Positions 11,701 through 25,700 of a DNA stretch of 64,000 nt are shown here, one piece after another. Source of the stretch: Lagopus muta (taxonomy: Eukaryota > Chordata > Aves > Galliformes > Phasianidae); assembly GCF_023343835.1 (NCBI RefSeq), contig NC_064443.1, positions 18,177,501 to 18,241,500 of the forward strand, in the 5' to 3' direction. Made by a program: the position numbers and the translations under genes. The notes beneath the pieces are model-generated. The model had not been told where the DNA came from. It searched no databases and was given only the letters and a program-made list of their open reading frames with translations. Each line of letters starts with the position of its first letter. The stretch's first letter is position 1.

Positions 11701-14700
11701 CCTCCTGGCACAGCCACACACACGGCCTCACACTGACACTCCTCATGGAGCACCGGCTGGGTTATCGGTCCGAAGGCACCAGGAGTAACAACACCCCAGT
11801 GCTGATGGATTGTCTACAGGTGGAAATGATGTTGGCTGGCTGACTGACTGACTTTGGACCCAACAGATGCTCGTAACGAGCCCAAATGAAATTGCTGTTA
11901 CTGCAGCAATACATGCTTTAATCAAACTGCCGTGAGCAGCAGGAGGGAACCTGTACCATTGTGCTTCAGATGAGGAGAGCCCTTCTTTCTTGGTACTCAG
12001 ATCAGGGTAACCAAACGATCTCTGAGCCTCCAAAACTGTCCCTCTGCAGAATATAAACTCCACTTACAGGCATAGAGCAGCCTGCTGGAGGCAGGAATCT
12101 CCGCAGCTGGGTAGCTCTGCAGATGTTCCCATCTTCCACTCCAAGTGTTGCCTCTTCTCTGAGGATGACACTGGGATGAAGGCCCATCTACAAGCAGGCT
12201 TCCCCCAAACAGTATCAGAGCAGCCCAGTGCACACACAGCCCAGAGCAGATGATGACAACAACAACAGACTTCATATTGCTTCATGTTCCTCAGAATACA
12301 CTGAACTCACAGGCATTCTGTTGGAATCTTGTATTGTTTCTACATGAGACGTTCTTCAATCCACACACACAAAAAAAAAAAGTAGAGGAGAACTGAAGGT
12401 GACTTACTGCCTACAGCATGAGGTATGCCTTCATATTTTCCTTCAAACACCAGAATCTCACCTTTTCCTTCCTTTTCAAAGGCTCTGTGTTCAGCAGACA
12501 TCCCACTGCAGGAGGCTGGCACTGCCCCATCCGAGGCATCGACTGCAGGGAAGCATTCATCATTCACCAGCCCATAGGACAAGGCCTGCGCCATGGCTAA
12601 CGAGCGCTGGCAATCAAAGCAAGGCTAATTCTCTCTTGAAGAGCCAGATTTCTTAGTTTCCACAATACACTGTAATCATCTATAGGTGGTAGTTTTTAAG
12701 ATGGGACTCCTCAGTCGTGGCTTCCAGCAATTGGTGCATTTCCTAACGAGCTTTCCTAAGTGCTTGCATTAGGCACGCTTCGGAGAGCATCCTTGAGGAA
12801 ATCTCTGGCTGCTGTTAAACTGACTGCAGCTCTGAAGTTCCTGGGTTCCTCATGGATCAGAATGAGCTCCTCACTTCTTTAAAAAAACCTGAATTTAATT
12901 AAATATTAAGTAAAGTGCTACAGCAACCCGTTCTGTGCTTTCGAAGGAGATAGTCGGTGATGTGCAATTATTTTGTTCATGGAGACAAGGAAGAGTCAAT
13001 TTTTAATGTGCCATGAAGGATTTATAAGGAATATATCTTGCAGGAGAAATAAATACGAGCAGACATCTATCTCTCTGGGTTGATTCTGTGTCCAATTCCT
13101 TTAATTATGCAGATAGAAGAGAAACCAGAGAGAAAAGCTGAAAGTACTGCAAGGCTCTGTGCAAACACCTTCCACCAGGACAAGCAGTACATGCATCCAA
13201 GCAGCTTGGAGATGCACAAGTTGTCAGAAAGTAGGAAAGCACTGAAGGAGTTAAAGCAGACAGTGACACATCCGACATAAGCCAAATAAATACTGGTTAT
13301 ATGTTTGTTGAACAGTGGAATTACATGAGAATCAGGAATAGGAAAGGAAGAGTAAGATTTTGAAACTTGAGTAAATTCTTTCCCAACCCACAATCACTAA
13401 CAGAACTGATGTTAATTAGCACCTTTTAAGTCTTTCCATATATTGAAGAGTTTTTATTACAAAACAGAAAGAATAACAACTGTGTGCTTATATGGGGAAT
13501 TGTAGGGAATTAATGCAAGTCTGTAATTTGCTCAAGGGGCTCCAAATACATCACAAACTTCAAGGGCACAATGCAAAAGATTTACAGGTGGTTGCAGGAG
13601 CCTCACGGGGGAGTTAAGCTGTAGGTCCACAGTCTCTTGTACTGGTAATTTACACAATAAACTCTGATATTAAAACGTAATTCCACGAGTGGTAAGAAAA
13701 CATGTTAACTTTCAAGTTTCTAATGATTTTTCCCTCCCTTTGAGCACAGAAATAAACACATGAAAACACCCAGCACATTTCCCAGTGCTTTGGCCAGGTC
13801 AGGCCAGAGTGTGCAGATGGGAAATCTTTCAGGAAATCAGCTCCCGACCAGAAACAAGCTTTGTCCGTTGAAATTCCACCCCATAGCCCAACGAGCCCCA
13901 CTACCCTTCTCTGCTCTGGGCAGAGAAGATGCAGCCTTTCTACAGAGCTGCCTCAGCACAGTACCTTGCCAGCAGAGACACCTGTGCTAATAAACATACT
14001 GCAATTAAAAAGATGCAGCTGCAAGCAGCACAGTGAATGATACCTGGTATCCAAAGGGATGCGTGGCAACATTCAGCAGCAACAACTGAGCATCATGCCT
14101 TGAAGGAGGCATCGTTGGCAGATGCCTTCAGCCCAGCAGTGCTGAGGGTTGCAAGGAAAGCAGTTTTTTGAGAGGAAAAACTGGGTTTCAAAGACATAAA
14201 CTAACAGTGGCAGACAGGAATGGAGCTTGCTGTGGCTCTCCAGCTTGACTGCCTTTGTGCAAGCCCTGACCTGGGCTCTGCAGTGCTGGTCCACGCTGCC
14301 CTCCTGCCATAGCCTGCTGCCCACCAGGTCACACCTCAAGCAGAGAGAGGATTTCTTCCTTCAGCCCTCCTTTAAACCACAGATTGCCTCAATCAGCAGC
14401 AAGCAGGGAAAGGGAGGGCTGCTGGAACTTGCAGCTGATGCTAATTTATGGTGCTGTGATGCACTACAGCTCTTTCCTCCTCTCTCTCATGCAGTGCTCA
14501 GGCTGCTCTCTTGGAGCCCACTCTCTCCATGGCCCTTTTCTCAGCCCACTCAGGCCTGGGCTGCTATGCCATTAACCCATGTGCCTGCAGGAACTCTACC
14601 CCCAGGTTCCTGTTTAAGACTTTCACGATCAAAAAGCTGCTTTCCAGGTGACCATGTGCTGGTATACACTTGTGTGCTCCTCGAGGACTGGGCAGAATGA

Positions 14701-17410
14701 GCTCCATATGGAAAACTGCTCTGCAAAGTCAGGAGGCTGTGAGCCAGGAGCATCTCCCAGCTGTGGGCAGGACACAGTTGCAAAGGCATTTCCTGTGGAT
14801 GTGCAGTTTTACAAAGTAGATCTTACATCTCTAATTGGAACAGAGAAAAAGGAGAGACAGGTATGACAGTCAGCTCAGGGACAACAAATGAACAATTACG
14901 GCACAATTTCTACAGCTACTATGTTTTGCTTAGCCTTTATCCATTGCTTTTCTAAAATTAGTATTATTATTATGTTTATGAGAACTATTAGCCCAGCTGT
15001 TTGGATTACGGGGGCACAGGATTTAATGCCTTGCCATTTGCAGGGCACTGCAGAGAAGCAGAGCCACACTCCAATAGAGAAGGACGGATCAACGGGGCCA
15101 GGCTCCGCTCTCTCTGCTCATGCAAGTCTGCTATTTAAAACTGGAAATGCAACCTGAAGGAGCCCAGAAGCAGAGAAACTCCAGCACACAACGATGATAG
15201 CTTTGATACAGCCCTTATCTAGGTCGCGTTGGGAGGAAGGCATGAACCACTCTGCACGCTATGAAAAAATAGCACTTTTTTGACACATTGCAATAACTTC
15301 TGAAGAAATTAATGGCATCCCCCATCCACACCTCTCAGCCTGTGAGGCACTGATTTCAGATCCACTGTCAGAAGGAAATCCGATTTCTTACAAGTAATGA
15401 TGCTTTCTTGTACTATCTGTGTCAGCGAGCACCTCTGAAATGTAGGTTTGTAAAACCACAACCAAAAATAACCAAGCACAGCACAGGAACTATTTACCAG
15501 ACTTCAGAATACGGATTAGCTGTGCTTTATTTCTACTCCTTCTTTTCAATGACCCAAAGTGATAAATAAAAAAATACATCCATTGAGCTCAGTGAGAAGA
15601 CTGGAAGCACTTCCCTGAGGAAGGGCTGCAGAGAGCCCTGTGAGATGCAGGCCTTGGAAGGATGGGTCACCAGAAGGGACTGGACATGATAATGCACCGA
15701 CAGCAACCTCCTAAACTGGGGAACCCCGTTACCCTGTTAGTGAGTTCTCACATTTCCATTTTTCTGCCAAGTAGCTTAATTGCACTTAAAGGGAGCATCT
15801 TAGAAGTACAGAAATCAAATCTGATCTCATCAGCTTACAGCCACACCAAATGAAAGCCATTTCAGGTAACTCTAACCACACGTTCTGCATTTCAACTAAC
15901 ATGTAACCCTACCCAGCTCTGGTTCAAGCCTAGATGAGCTACTTCAAATACAAAACATTAACCCCCCAGGCACGTGCTTCACAATGCAGCAATCAGTACA
16001 AAAACTGCAGTCACTGCAATTACAAACATGCATGATTATTAAACAAATATATCACAGGCAGACCAGTTCAGACCATGTCATCTCAGACACGTCCAATAAT
16101 TGCAAAGCTCTTTCCTGCAGAGAACCCCACGGTTTTCTGGAGTGAATGGCAGAAAAGCAGCCAAACACAAATTGTAAAACACCACTGAAAGCTTGCTTTA
16201 TTACAGCTCTTCTGATTACTACCTTTCCATAACTAATAAATAGTGCAGCAAAGACAGGAAATCCTGCTTTTTCAGCAGTTTTGCCATATCTTATCTTTCC
16301 CCCAAGAGACTTACCACACTGATGTCACCATGCCCCTGCCAAAGCCACTGATGTATTATTAATGCTAAGAGGAGAACTTGGTCCTGGGCCGGGCTGAAGT
16401 ACGCCTCTGAGTCTGCAGGAGCTTTGCTTTCCCTCATCTCAATAACAGTGAGGTTTGTATTGGGTCACGACACGAATCCCGACACTTGCTGCAATGTTTC
16501 TGCACCAAAGGCTGCATCTGAAATCCTCTGTTCTCCTCCTGATGTTTCAGCTGTGCGCTTCCATTGAGTTTTGAGAGCAATGCAACACTACCGTGATTTA
16601 TTGCCTGAGAGTTCACCGATGGTTAAACTTTTATAAGCCATAATATGGCAGGTCTCAAGCTCCAGTGAAATTATCAGCTACAAAAGTAATGACTAAGCTT
16701 GCAAATAATTTAGACAAGGAAATCAATCAATTCTGACCCACACAGTAATGCTCAGACCTTAGCTGGCAGCACCAAGACTGCGTGTTCATTGCTACTCCAA
16801 ATCACCCATCACTGGAGACCCACCAGCCAACAGCAGTTCATTAATTTTACTGGCATTTGCCAGATACTTCAAGTTTCATACTCCACCAAAGGAGAAGATT
16901 CTTGGATTTCTCAAAAACAATACAGGCTTTGTTTTTTAATGGTACCTTGCATTGTATTTCGTATCCTCCTTGGATGCATTTATGTTAAGCAATGGTCAGC
17001 ACTGCAAGGCATTCAGCAACACTCACACAGACGATGCTGTTGGCACTTAGGACATGGGGCACTGAGCTCCTGCAAGGCTTGAAGGCCTCAGCCAAGAGAA
17101 GGCATCTCTCGTGCTATGCCAGTAAATGTATGGTAAAAAGGCTTCTGCCCCAGACATCCATGGTTAGCAAGTGAGAGAATGACACATTAAAAGAAAGCAG
17201 CTTTCTGTGCATATCACTAATGAGAAACGGAAGCACGAGACCCAGACCACTTACTCAGGGTGCTGCTGCAAGGAGCCCAGTCCTGCCAGCCCCACCAGTG
17301 CACAGCCTGGCCCCACCAGTTCTGCCTTGGGCTGCCTGCAGACACCTGCCACCCCCTCCAACTGAAGTTCCAGCCATTTCAAATCACAGGAGCTCTTGTC
17401 ATCATATTAC
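8763..17410. other. Non-coding upstream flank, block 3
   Basis: No gene, RNA or young mobile element recognised. An AT-rich segment at about 10,300-10,580 contains the inverted repeat TATAAGC-TCAGCT-GCTTATA (10,379-10,398) around an E-box. A short GACT repeat lies at about 11,840. The 157-codon frame at 14,227-14,700 has no protein-like features. Confidence 0.65.
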
Positions 17411-17575
17411 CTCCCATCCCTGGAGATGTTCAGGAGCAGGTTGGATGGAGCTCTGGGCAACCAGGTCCAGTACCACATCCAGAGGTTGGTGGCCCTGCCT
17501 GTAGCAGGGGGGTTGGAACTTGATGATCCTTAGGGTCCCTTTCAACCCAAGCCATTCTACACTTCTGTGATTCTA
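17411..17575 (+). mobile_element. CR1 LINE 3' tail fragment
   Basis: Sense-strand CR1 tail: CATCCCTGGAGATGTTCAGG, then 'GGTTGGATGGAGCTCTGGGCAACC', 'GCAGGGGGGTTGGAACTTGATGATCC', 'TCAACCCAAGCCATTCTACACTTCTGTGATTC'. The octamer end is present in degraded form. About 165 bp, 5'-truncated. Confidence 0.92.
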
Positions 17576-20376
17576 CCCAGACTGGAATATGAATCCTGCT
17601 AGATGCAGGGAATGAATAACATGAAACTCAACAAACATCCAGCTTTTTAGGCTAGAAATGCAATACCTGAGTGCTCCCATTACTGATTTATGGGGAAATG
17701 AAAGCTGCGGTGCTGTGCTGGGCTTCTTTGTACAGCATCGCTGCTGGACTCAGCCTGCAAAGCAGCCAGTATGCTAAGCACTGCTGATAAGGAGATCTAT
17801 TTTCACATCTTAGGAGAATATCAATATCTGTCCTTCACGAAAAAAAGAAAAAGTGAATGATAACTCTTCGCCCGATGCCTGCATGATGAATTTGCAATAG
17901 AAAGAGCCGTTGGAGGAGAAGAATTGGCCTCAAGTGAGCCATTAATATCAGCACATTGCAGCTATGTCAGATGGTACAATATTTAAATGAATAGAATATT
18001 ACTTTTTGTACTTAACCAAAATGATTATGTACACACACACACCAAGAACAGCACTGCACAGACCACGCTGCAGTTCTGCACTTGGGGACAGCTTGTCACA
18101 ACTCAGAAATCACTGCTGCAGCCCTTAAAAGCACAGACTGGCAGGGCACGACCACCATATTTTTCCCAGTAGTCATTGGCTGGGTGTGTAAATACAAACT
18201 GAAGAAGGCACCAGTAACACGCTGCTTTCACCCAAAATTCAGCTTAGGGTTTCAAAGCCCTTTTTAGAAGTTGTGAAAATGGAGAATTGTAATAATCTGA
18301 GAACGTTACAGCAGAACAACCCTTCATTTGGATGAGATGCTTGCTATTAACATACTTATCTGTTAGACTATGAACACAGAGGTCCCTTTGAAAGTTCTGA
18401 ATGGTGGCCCAAAGCTGGAAGGAGCTGGGTCATCTGCTGCTTCCTGGCACCTGCTGGAGCAAGCAAGGAAACCTTACAGTGCCTGAAGCGTGCTCTTGGT
18501 ACAAACAGGGGCTGCATGGAGCTCAGGCCAACGAGCAGACACAGCCACCAGGGCTGGCATCAGCCAGAGACCACAGGCATCACACCTCCAGGTGCTGGCA
18601 GGTCCGCTGCAACACAATGAAGTAAAAATTAAATTATTAACAGCAATTTTTACTTCCCGAGAACCAACGTAATGACAAAATCATAAGCATGAACCAACAG
18701 TACACCGAGCTAAAGACTGATAATACATCTTCATCTTTAATTTCTCTTAATTTAAACTATATTAATCTAAAAGAGCTGATGCTTGGAATTCGGCCCAGAT
18801 CAGCATTTCAAGCCAAGAAAACCTCAGGTTGTGACAATGAGGGGCTTTTCAGATGCACAAAGCCTCACAGAGGAACAATCACAGGCAGTCCAGAAACATT
18901 ATTTGGGGGCTTCAGAAAGGATGGAGAAGCGTATTTTATTGGGTAATGTTTGAAAAGCTGCAGGGCTAAATAAATGCTGCTGCTTTCACTGACAAATGGT
19001 TCACATTGCCTTCTGAGCTGAGTTTATGCCAACAGTTCAGGTACCACAGGGCTAGGCTTTCAAAACCCAGGGAAAAAGAAAAAGGTTTTCCAGTGATTCC
19101 TCAAAGATCTATAAAACCATAGGCCAAGATCCACCCATGAATCAAGTTCCTGAGCACCTGGGTTCTGTGAAAATTCATTTAACAAAACCTGGGCATAAAA
19201 CAGCCCCAGGAGCCACCACTATCACACGATAAGTACCGATTAGCCTTTCATCCCCGGCAGGGATTTACAGGATCAGGAATAAAATGGGTTCCTGAAGATG
19301 CTTTGCTGAACCCTAACCCAAAACCCCACCTTAGCCCTAACAATTCCACGCTGATTTACAGCTAACATAAAACTCAGTCTTCAGGGACCCGGGATTTAAT
19401 CTTAACAGAAGGCTTCCCATAGCCAGCCAATAAGCTGGTTTCCAAGCAGCAATAACAGCATCGTCCTTAACGCAGGCAGCCCACAGAGCTGAGCAGAAGC
19501 CACTTACCCACGTGGATATCATTGTAGATCCCTCAAACTTTACCCAAACGCATCCATCTTCAGTCATTTCTTAACCAGAATCCCAGCCCCACCTGTGCTG
19601 CAGAGCTGCCTGGCAGCTGCAGGCAATTGCTTTATTTGCAGCCGTTCCTCAGTTAACCCTCACAGCCCTTGAAAAACTCTACCCAACTACATGGGGATGT
19701 TTCTAAAAGAAATGTGTAAGAATACACAGAGCACTCCTCCAACAAATGTTTCCTGTGCCTTTGTGGCATTTTAATAGCCTGCATCTCAACTGCCTTTCCA
19801 GTGCCCCCTTCCATATGTAATGAAGAAGTGCCAGAAAAGAATATGAGTTGAGCAGATGCTCATAGTACTTCAATGAATAATTGAACATTCATTTAAAACT
19901 CTCTTAAACAGCCATGAGACTAACATGCAGAGGAATATCAGCAAACGTGTGAGAGGTTTAATGTGTAGAGGTAATGAAAATTATTTTTTTAATCAGCAGT
20001 ACATAAGAAACTGAGTTTCTGTACAGTCTAGAATAGAATTTCTTATTACAGACATAGTGAAGATTCTATGTCATCCTTGGATTCTGATATCAAAGCTAAT
20101 TCGTGTAAATGCCATTAGTTCTGGTGCCCCCACTAAACTAATTGGAGTTCAAATTCAGCAATCAAGCCCTCTTAATCAGATGCTGAAAAGGTAAGCATGT
20201 AATCAAGCAGTGTAACTCCACTCGTGGAGACTCAGCATCTGCAGGACTGAGCCCTGCAGCCCCCAGGGCAGCTTACAGGAGAGCCTTCCTGACATCCCTG
20301 AGGGCAACGCTCCCGGATCTCCTTCCAGAAATCTGCTTCTACTTCTTCATTTCATTTAAGTCATCTCCTTCTCCTT
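17576..20376. other. Non-coding upstream flank, block 4
   Basis: Unique DNA. A short (AC)n run lies at about 18,031-18,043. The stretch 17,840-18,000 is repeat-free and AT-rich and could be conserved, but nothing in it can be named. Confidence 0.6.
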
Positions 20377-20602
20377 CACAGAATCACAGAATCACCCGGG
20401 TTGGAAGGGACCCCAAGGATCATGTAGTTCCAACCCCCCTGCCTGGCAGGGCCACCAAACATACACATTCAGATCAGGTTGCCCAGGACCCCGTCCAACC
20501 TGGCCTTGAACACGTCCAAGGACGGGGCATCCACAACCTCCCTGGGCAGCTCGTTCCAGGGCCTAACCACTCTCCTTGTAAAGATCCTTCCTCAGATCAA
20601 AG
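20377..20602 (-). mobile_element. CR1 LINE 3' tail fragment, comparatively young
   Basis: Begins CACAGAATCACAGAATCACC and 'GGGTTGGAAGGGACCCCAAGGATCATGTAGTTCCAACCCCCCTGCC' and runs through 'AGGTTGCCCAGGACCCCGTCCAACCTGGCCTTGAACACGTCCAAGGACGGGGCATCC'. Retained CpGs and close match to the consensus pattern suggest a younger insertion than its neighbours. 5'-truncated after about 225 bp. Confidence 0.95.
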
Positions 20603-22308
20603 CCAAGATGGAGATCCAGGATACGTACATGCTGCCTCTCCAATGGATGCAACATTTGTTTTCTCATTGCCATTCCCCAGCCAAGTACAAAACCATCATT
20701 AACTGCCTTCCAACACAAAGTCAGGGGAGGAATTCCTATCAAGTGGCTCAGTGCTGGGTCCCAGGATTTCATTAGAACCAAGGGGATGGTTTTAGTGGTG
20801 GAGAGGGTCTTGAACAAAGATGCTTGGCCACAGCACAGCCCTTGCATTGCACCCCAATGCCATGCCAAAGTCTGTTTCTTCACCAAGGTGAACCAACAGG
20901 CAGCAACCCTGAGGAGTTTTGAGAGACCAGAATTAAGAAAATAATGATGACTATCGGTTACTGTCAATTAATGCCAGACACACTTATAATGATACCAGAG
21001 ATGGTACGTGGTCGCCAATAAGAATTGTAAGTATTGATTTGTATGTACTTTCCCGGCAATAAATGTCATTTGGACCTCATATTCAAGGATACCTTATTAA
21101 CTAGCAAGTCTATGCAGCAGTAAAACATGAAACTGCACTGAAGCAGAAATGCAATCTCCGTGGATTTTCTCCATCCCCACAAAATTCTAGTTCAGCATTG
21201 ATTTTTTGGTGTTGAACAAATATATTGTGAGGCTGAAATGAGACAGGTGAATTCATTTGGAATCTCTTCCTGCTGAAAAAATATCCTGGAAACAAGGTGA
21301 GAGAGCCTCCCATTACACAGCCACCACCTCTCTTTCCCCTCCCCTCCCCGCAGCCATCCCCCATCCAGCCCATTCTCTGTGATGGGAACAGCCTTTGGGG
21401 GGAGATCTATAAAGGGGAAATATCACTTTTGGTGGCATTTTGACACAATTCTGCTGCCAGCACTGAGAAAGTTTCCTGCTATGTAAATTCTCTGCAACTG
21501 CAAAGGTGGTGTGATGTGATTCCAACACGCCCAGCTACAGCATACTGCTCTGCAGCCAGTCTGGCTTTGCTTTGCCCAACCATCAGTGTTTGCTGAGGGA
21601 TGAACACTGGGAGATGGGGCCAGCAGTCATGCAGTGCTCCTGGTGCAGCAGCTCCAGAGGCTGCACATCACCCATCAGCAACCTCAGGCCCATTTTATCA
21701 GAGAGATACCTACCATTTTAATTGTTTTTTTTATACTCCAGTGAGTAAATTCATCAGAAAAACAAAAGAAAACAAAGCAAAATCCATCCAACAAAGCAAA
21801 ATCCATCCAACAAAGCAATCCCAGGAGGCAGCGTGTTTCTGACCACAGGAGAGAACTGAAGAGCAGAACGCAAGCAGCAAGAAAAACAAATGAGGACAAC
21901 ATACGGAGCAGCCCTAACACCACTGAAGGGTCTTCCCAGCGTACCAGAAATTGGCCAGGCTTCAAACAATGTTTACCTAATTCTGCAGTCTCAATTACTG
22001 CAAATTCCAGATGAGGAGAAGCCCTCGTTGCCATCCACACACAAACATCACTCAGTTAGCAGACACACTGCATCCACAGCAGCACAACAAACCCAGCTGG
22101 GTGAGCAGCGCTGCCAGGACGCTGCTGTGGGTCTCCCAGCCCTGCCCAGGTCAGGGAGGCCCATTCCAGCAGCACATCCCCAGCAGCATGCCTGGCAGGG
22201 CAGCTGGAACAAGCTGAAGATGATGAGCTTTCACACTCCCCAGCTATGGATGGGGATTTTCCATTTCCACAAAAACTGCCTTCAAAACGCAGTCAAGCTC
22301 TCACCCTT
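20603..22308. other. Non-coding upstream flank, block 5
   Basis: Between two CR1 tails. Contains the 19-bp tandem repeat at 21,772; otherwise no recognisable feature. Confidence 0.65.
21772..21819. repeat. 19-bp tandem repeat, about 2.5 copies
   Basis: The unit ACAAAGCAAAATCCATCCA occurs twice exactly (21,772-21,790 and 21,791-21,809), followed by a partial third copy. Identity of the copies indicates a recent duplication. Confidence 0.95.
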
Positions 22309-22574
22309 CAGGATAGCGATAGCACAAGGGGCAATGGTTTTAAACTGAGACAGGGAGGCTTAGATTAGATTTTAGGAGGAAGTTTTTTCACACAGAGGGT
22401 GGTGAGGCACTGGCACAGGCTGCCCAAGGAGGCTGTGGATGCCCCATCCCTGCAGGCATTCAAAGCCAGGCTGGATGTGGCTCTGGGCAGCCTGGGCTGC
22501 TGGTTGGTGACCTGCACACAGCAGGGGGTTGGGACTGGATGAGTACTGTGGGCCTTTGCAACTCAGGCTATGAT
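22309..22574 (+). mobile_element. CR1 LINE 3' end, longest copy in the window
   Basis: Sense orientation, beginning at about AGGATAGCGATAGCACAAGG and reading through 'TTAGATTAGATTTTAGGAGGAAG', 'AGGGTGGTGAGGCACTGG', 'TGGATGCCCCATCCCTGCAGGCATTCAA' to a degraded octamer end (CAGGCTATGATAC). About 265 bp of 3' sequence, 5'-truncated, no ORF2 coding portion. Confidence 0.93.
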
Positions 22575-22767
22575 ACACCAAGGCAGCATTCCTGTTTATC
22601 CCCACAACTAGGCTTTAAATGGAGCATTCCCCTTTTGTCATTGACTTGACGTTTTAACACATCTCTGTTGCAAATGTGCCAAAAACAAGAGCATAATTTA
22701 TTAATTTCCTCCACATACATTTGGTTCCCTATTTTCTTTCCAGCTATTTAGCTGCTGTGAAAAGTTT

Positions 22768-22799
22768 AAAAAAAAAAAAAGAAAAAGAAAAAGCAAAGA
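22768..22799. repeat. A-rich simple repeat, A12 then (GAAAAA)n
   Basis: A run of about a dozen A followed by GAAAAAGAAAAAGCAAAG. Simple purine tract; no retroposed gene is recognisable upstream of it. Confidence 0.85.
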
Positions 22800-25700
22800 A
22801 CATCCCTAAAGGTTAAAACTTTGAGCCAATTTCTACTTGGACATACATTAGAGGAGTCTATTTCTCATTCACTCCCGGTGACATTTCAAGAGTTGTTACA
22901 AATCAATCAGCACCTCCAAAAGCATTTGGAGAGGCAGGAAGCTATACTGGGTACAAATCCTACAGCATCTATTATTCTTGCTATTTCACTTGTTTTGATG
23001 AAAAACATTGCAAAGGTTATTTTAAAAGAAGAAAAGAATTATTTGAAGTTTCAGAACAGATAAAGGACTTCTGTGCAGCATTTCTACAGAATAAAATTTA
23101 GCAATATATATGAAATGTATTTCATAATGATTTGGTCGAGCATTTCTAAGGACGTGGCTCATAGTAACCCGATATGAGAGAATATTTAACGCTACGTAAC
23201 ACCATCCAGTGGGATGCAGAAATATTGGGAAATACATAAAGCATCTAAAAAAATCATGAAAGACACATTTAAGGGCAGTGTTTTGGAAGCTCCCTCTGGT
23301 ATGATGTACAACATATAAGGCCACGATGTTCTGCTGAGAACAGGAGAACAAAAGTTTTTATGCTTTGATGGGAGACAGCTGCTTATATCTGAGTGCCAGA
23401 ACCATAACTCTGGCCCTGGCTCCCTGCTGACACACAGCCCACGTATCTTGGGCACTGCAATCTCATTGTGATGGAGAAACTGGGACAGCAATGACCTCCC
23501 TGGTGCCTGTCCCATTGGTGGGGACCAGGCTGGCACCAGCAGTGCAGGGACATCATGGTGCAGTCCATCAGGACGTGTTTTGTACCCTGATCCATTCAGC
23601 CTTATGGGAGTCAAGGAAGCCTCCAGAACTGTAGGCACACAAGTTAAACACACACACAGCGCCTTCTAAAACTCCTGGAGGAGCAGAGATGGGCAGCACT
23701 GTTAGAGGATGACACTGGGAATCTTTTTCTCACCTTTCTTTTATCAAAGTGGGCTCGCTCATTTATTTTAGTGCCCAAGCAAGAGCACTCCAACTTCTGA
23801 CAGAAGTGCTGATAACCACAGTGCTGACAACGCTCCCTGGAAATAAAAGACACACATCTGTGTTATCTCTCCGGTGTGACTGCAGCAGTGGCAGCTGTGC
23901 TGGGATACGACACACAAGGAAGGGCAGCAGCAGCACGCAGCCCTGATCCCAGCCATGTCACTCGCCTGTCCCCATTGCAGCAGCACACAGTGCACGGTGC
24001 TGGACAGTGCGACGGCTCCCATCCTGGGCTGCAGCCCTTGTTTCACACTGCACACCCACAGTTTTCCCCTTCCATCACCTCGCACCTGCACACGCTGGAA
24101 TTGCAGCAAATCAAATGCTTCTGCAACCTGAACCATGCCTAAATCCTCATAGGCAGAAAGGGAACGGTGCTGATAAATGGTTATCTTGATTTGCACACAG
24201 TGCGCTGCTGAGGCTTTTAATCAGGGGCCATAATTGCTCTTCTTTGTTTGGGAAACTCACAGGGATAGAGTATCAAGCAAGCTCAGAGAGGAAAACATGC
24301 AGAGAAAATGACAAAAACAGGAAAAAAGTCACGCAATCAGCAAACCACCAGGCCTACAAAATGGTGCAGCCAACAGGCACTGACATGGCACTGCACGGAC
24401 CTGGCACAACACAGCACTGCATGGATCCAGCATGGTCCCAGCACACCCCAACAGCTCGGCCACATTCCATGTTCCATGAGGACAAACCTCCCAGACCTGC
24501 TGCACACAGTGCAGGTACAGCTGGTGCATGGCTGGGACACAGCCCAGGTGCTGCAGGAGGGAATGGAGATGGAACACTTCCAGCACACAGCGTGTCCCCT
24601 CTGGTTAGCAGATGAGATGGAAAATATGAGCCTCAGTAACATTATTCTCCATCTAGGCTTAGAGATGAGTCTGGGAGCACAACAGAGGGGTTCCAAAGGA
24701 GAACATTTGCCATGACCGATGAGCAGCCCATCCAGCTCTCCATTTGCTGCCATTCTCCACAGCACCTACAGAAAAAACTTTCTCCAGCCCTCAGCTGATG
24801 ATCAGTAACGAAGCGTGAAGTGGCACAAGGTCATACCAAAGATGCCTTAGAATGGGAAATGGGAAAGCTTCGTTTGTATTATTTTACATTGCGTCCCTAG
24901 TCCTATGGCAGCTCCTTCAGCCACAGCCACACAAATGGTTACTAGAAATGGCATCAGAATTGAATGCAGACATTACCATAAAAATCAGAAAGATCCTGAG
25001 CTGCTATAAGCTTTCTTCAAACCGGTGAGATTTATGCTCCCATTTCCCAAGCTATCTTTTCCTCTTATCCAAATTCAAATGAGACAGAAATTCAGGGTTC
25101 AGGCAGACAAGACCTCATGAATTTTCCTGGCGATGCCAAACCGTTTAGAACTGGTGTCATGTTCATACTGTATGAATCTGCCATTTAAACTGTTTTGTAA
25201 ATATATCCTTTAGATGATACAGAAGACTGTAGTCATTAAAGAGCCTATATATTCCTTAAGGAACTTACACATACATTTCATCAAGGTATAAATGTTAAAG
25301 CCACTGTCCTATCCTAATTTGCCTAATTACATACCACCCTAAAAGTCTCTTTATAGCTTCAACTGCCCATGATAATTTCTTCCCATCCCCTCCTAAAAAT
25401 GCTGCTGATTGTCCTTATGTGATGTTAATCAGCTGCAGCATCCAAGCCCAGGCCTAATTTGTAGCAATCGTTTTCTTTTCTCAGAGAGATGTTAACACCA
25501 CTAGATTGAGAATTTCAGTTGAAATTCAAATTTCTAATGTAAATTAAGCTACACAGCAGAGATGAAAAAGCTCAATAATTATTAAAAGCTCATTTAAAAA
25601 AAGTTCAGTACCTGAGTTCAGCTACTTGAAATTCAGATTCACTGCCACCACACGCTCACTTAAATGAGATGTGGGACAAACCTCACATGCTGTATTTTAA

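Noticed and set aside
14227..14700. 157-codon open frame
   Set aside because: Leu/Ser/Pro/Cys-rich translation of ordinary non-coding DNA; no homology recognised.
19308..19342. Telomere-like AACCCTAACCC
   Set aside because: Only two units and then degraded; not an interstitial telomere array.
20479..20775. Open frame over a CR1 tail
   Set aside because: The translated part is the reverse complement of a CR1 3'UTR, which is not coding.
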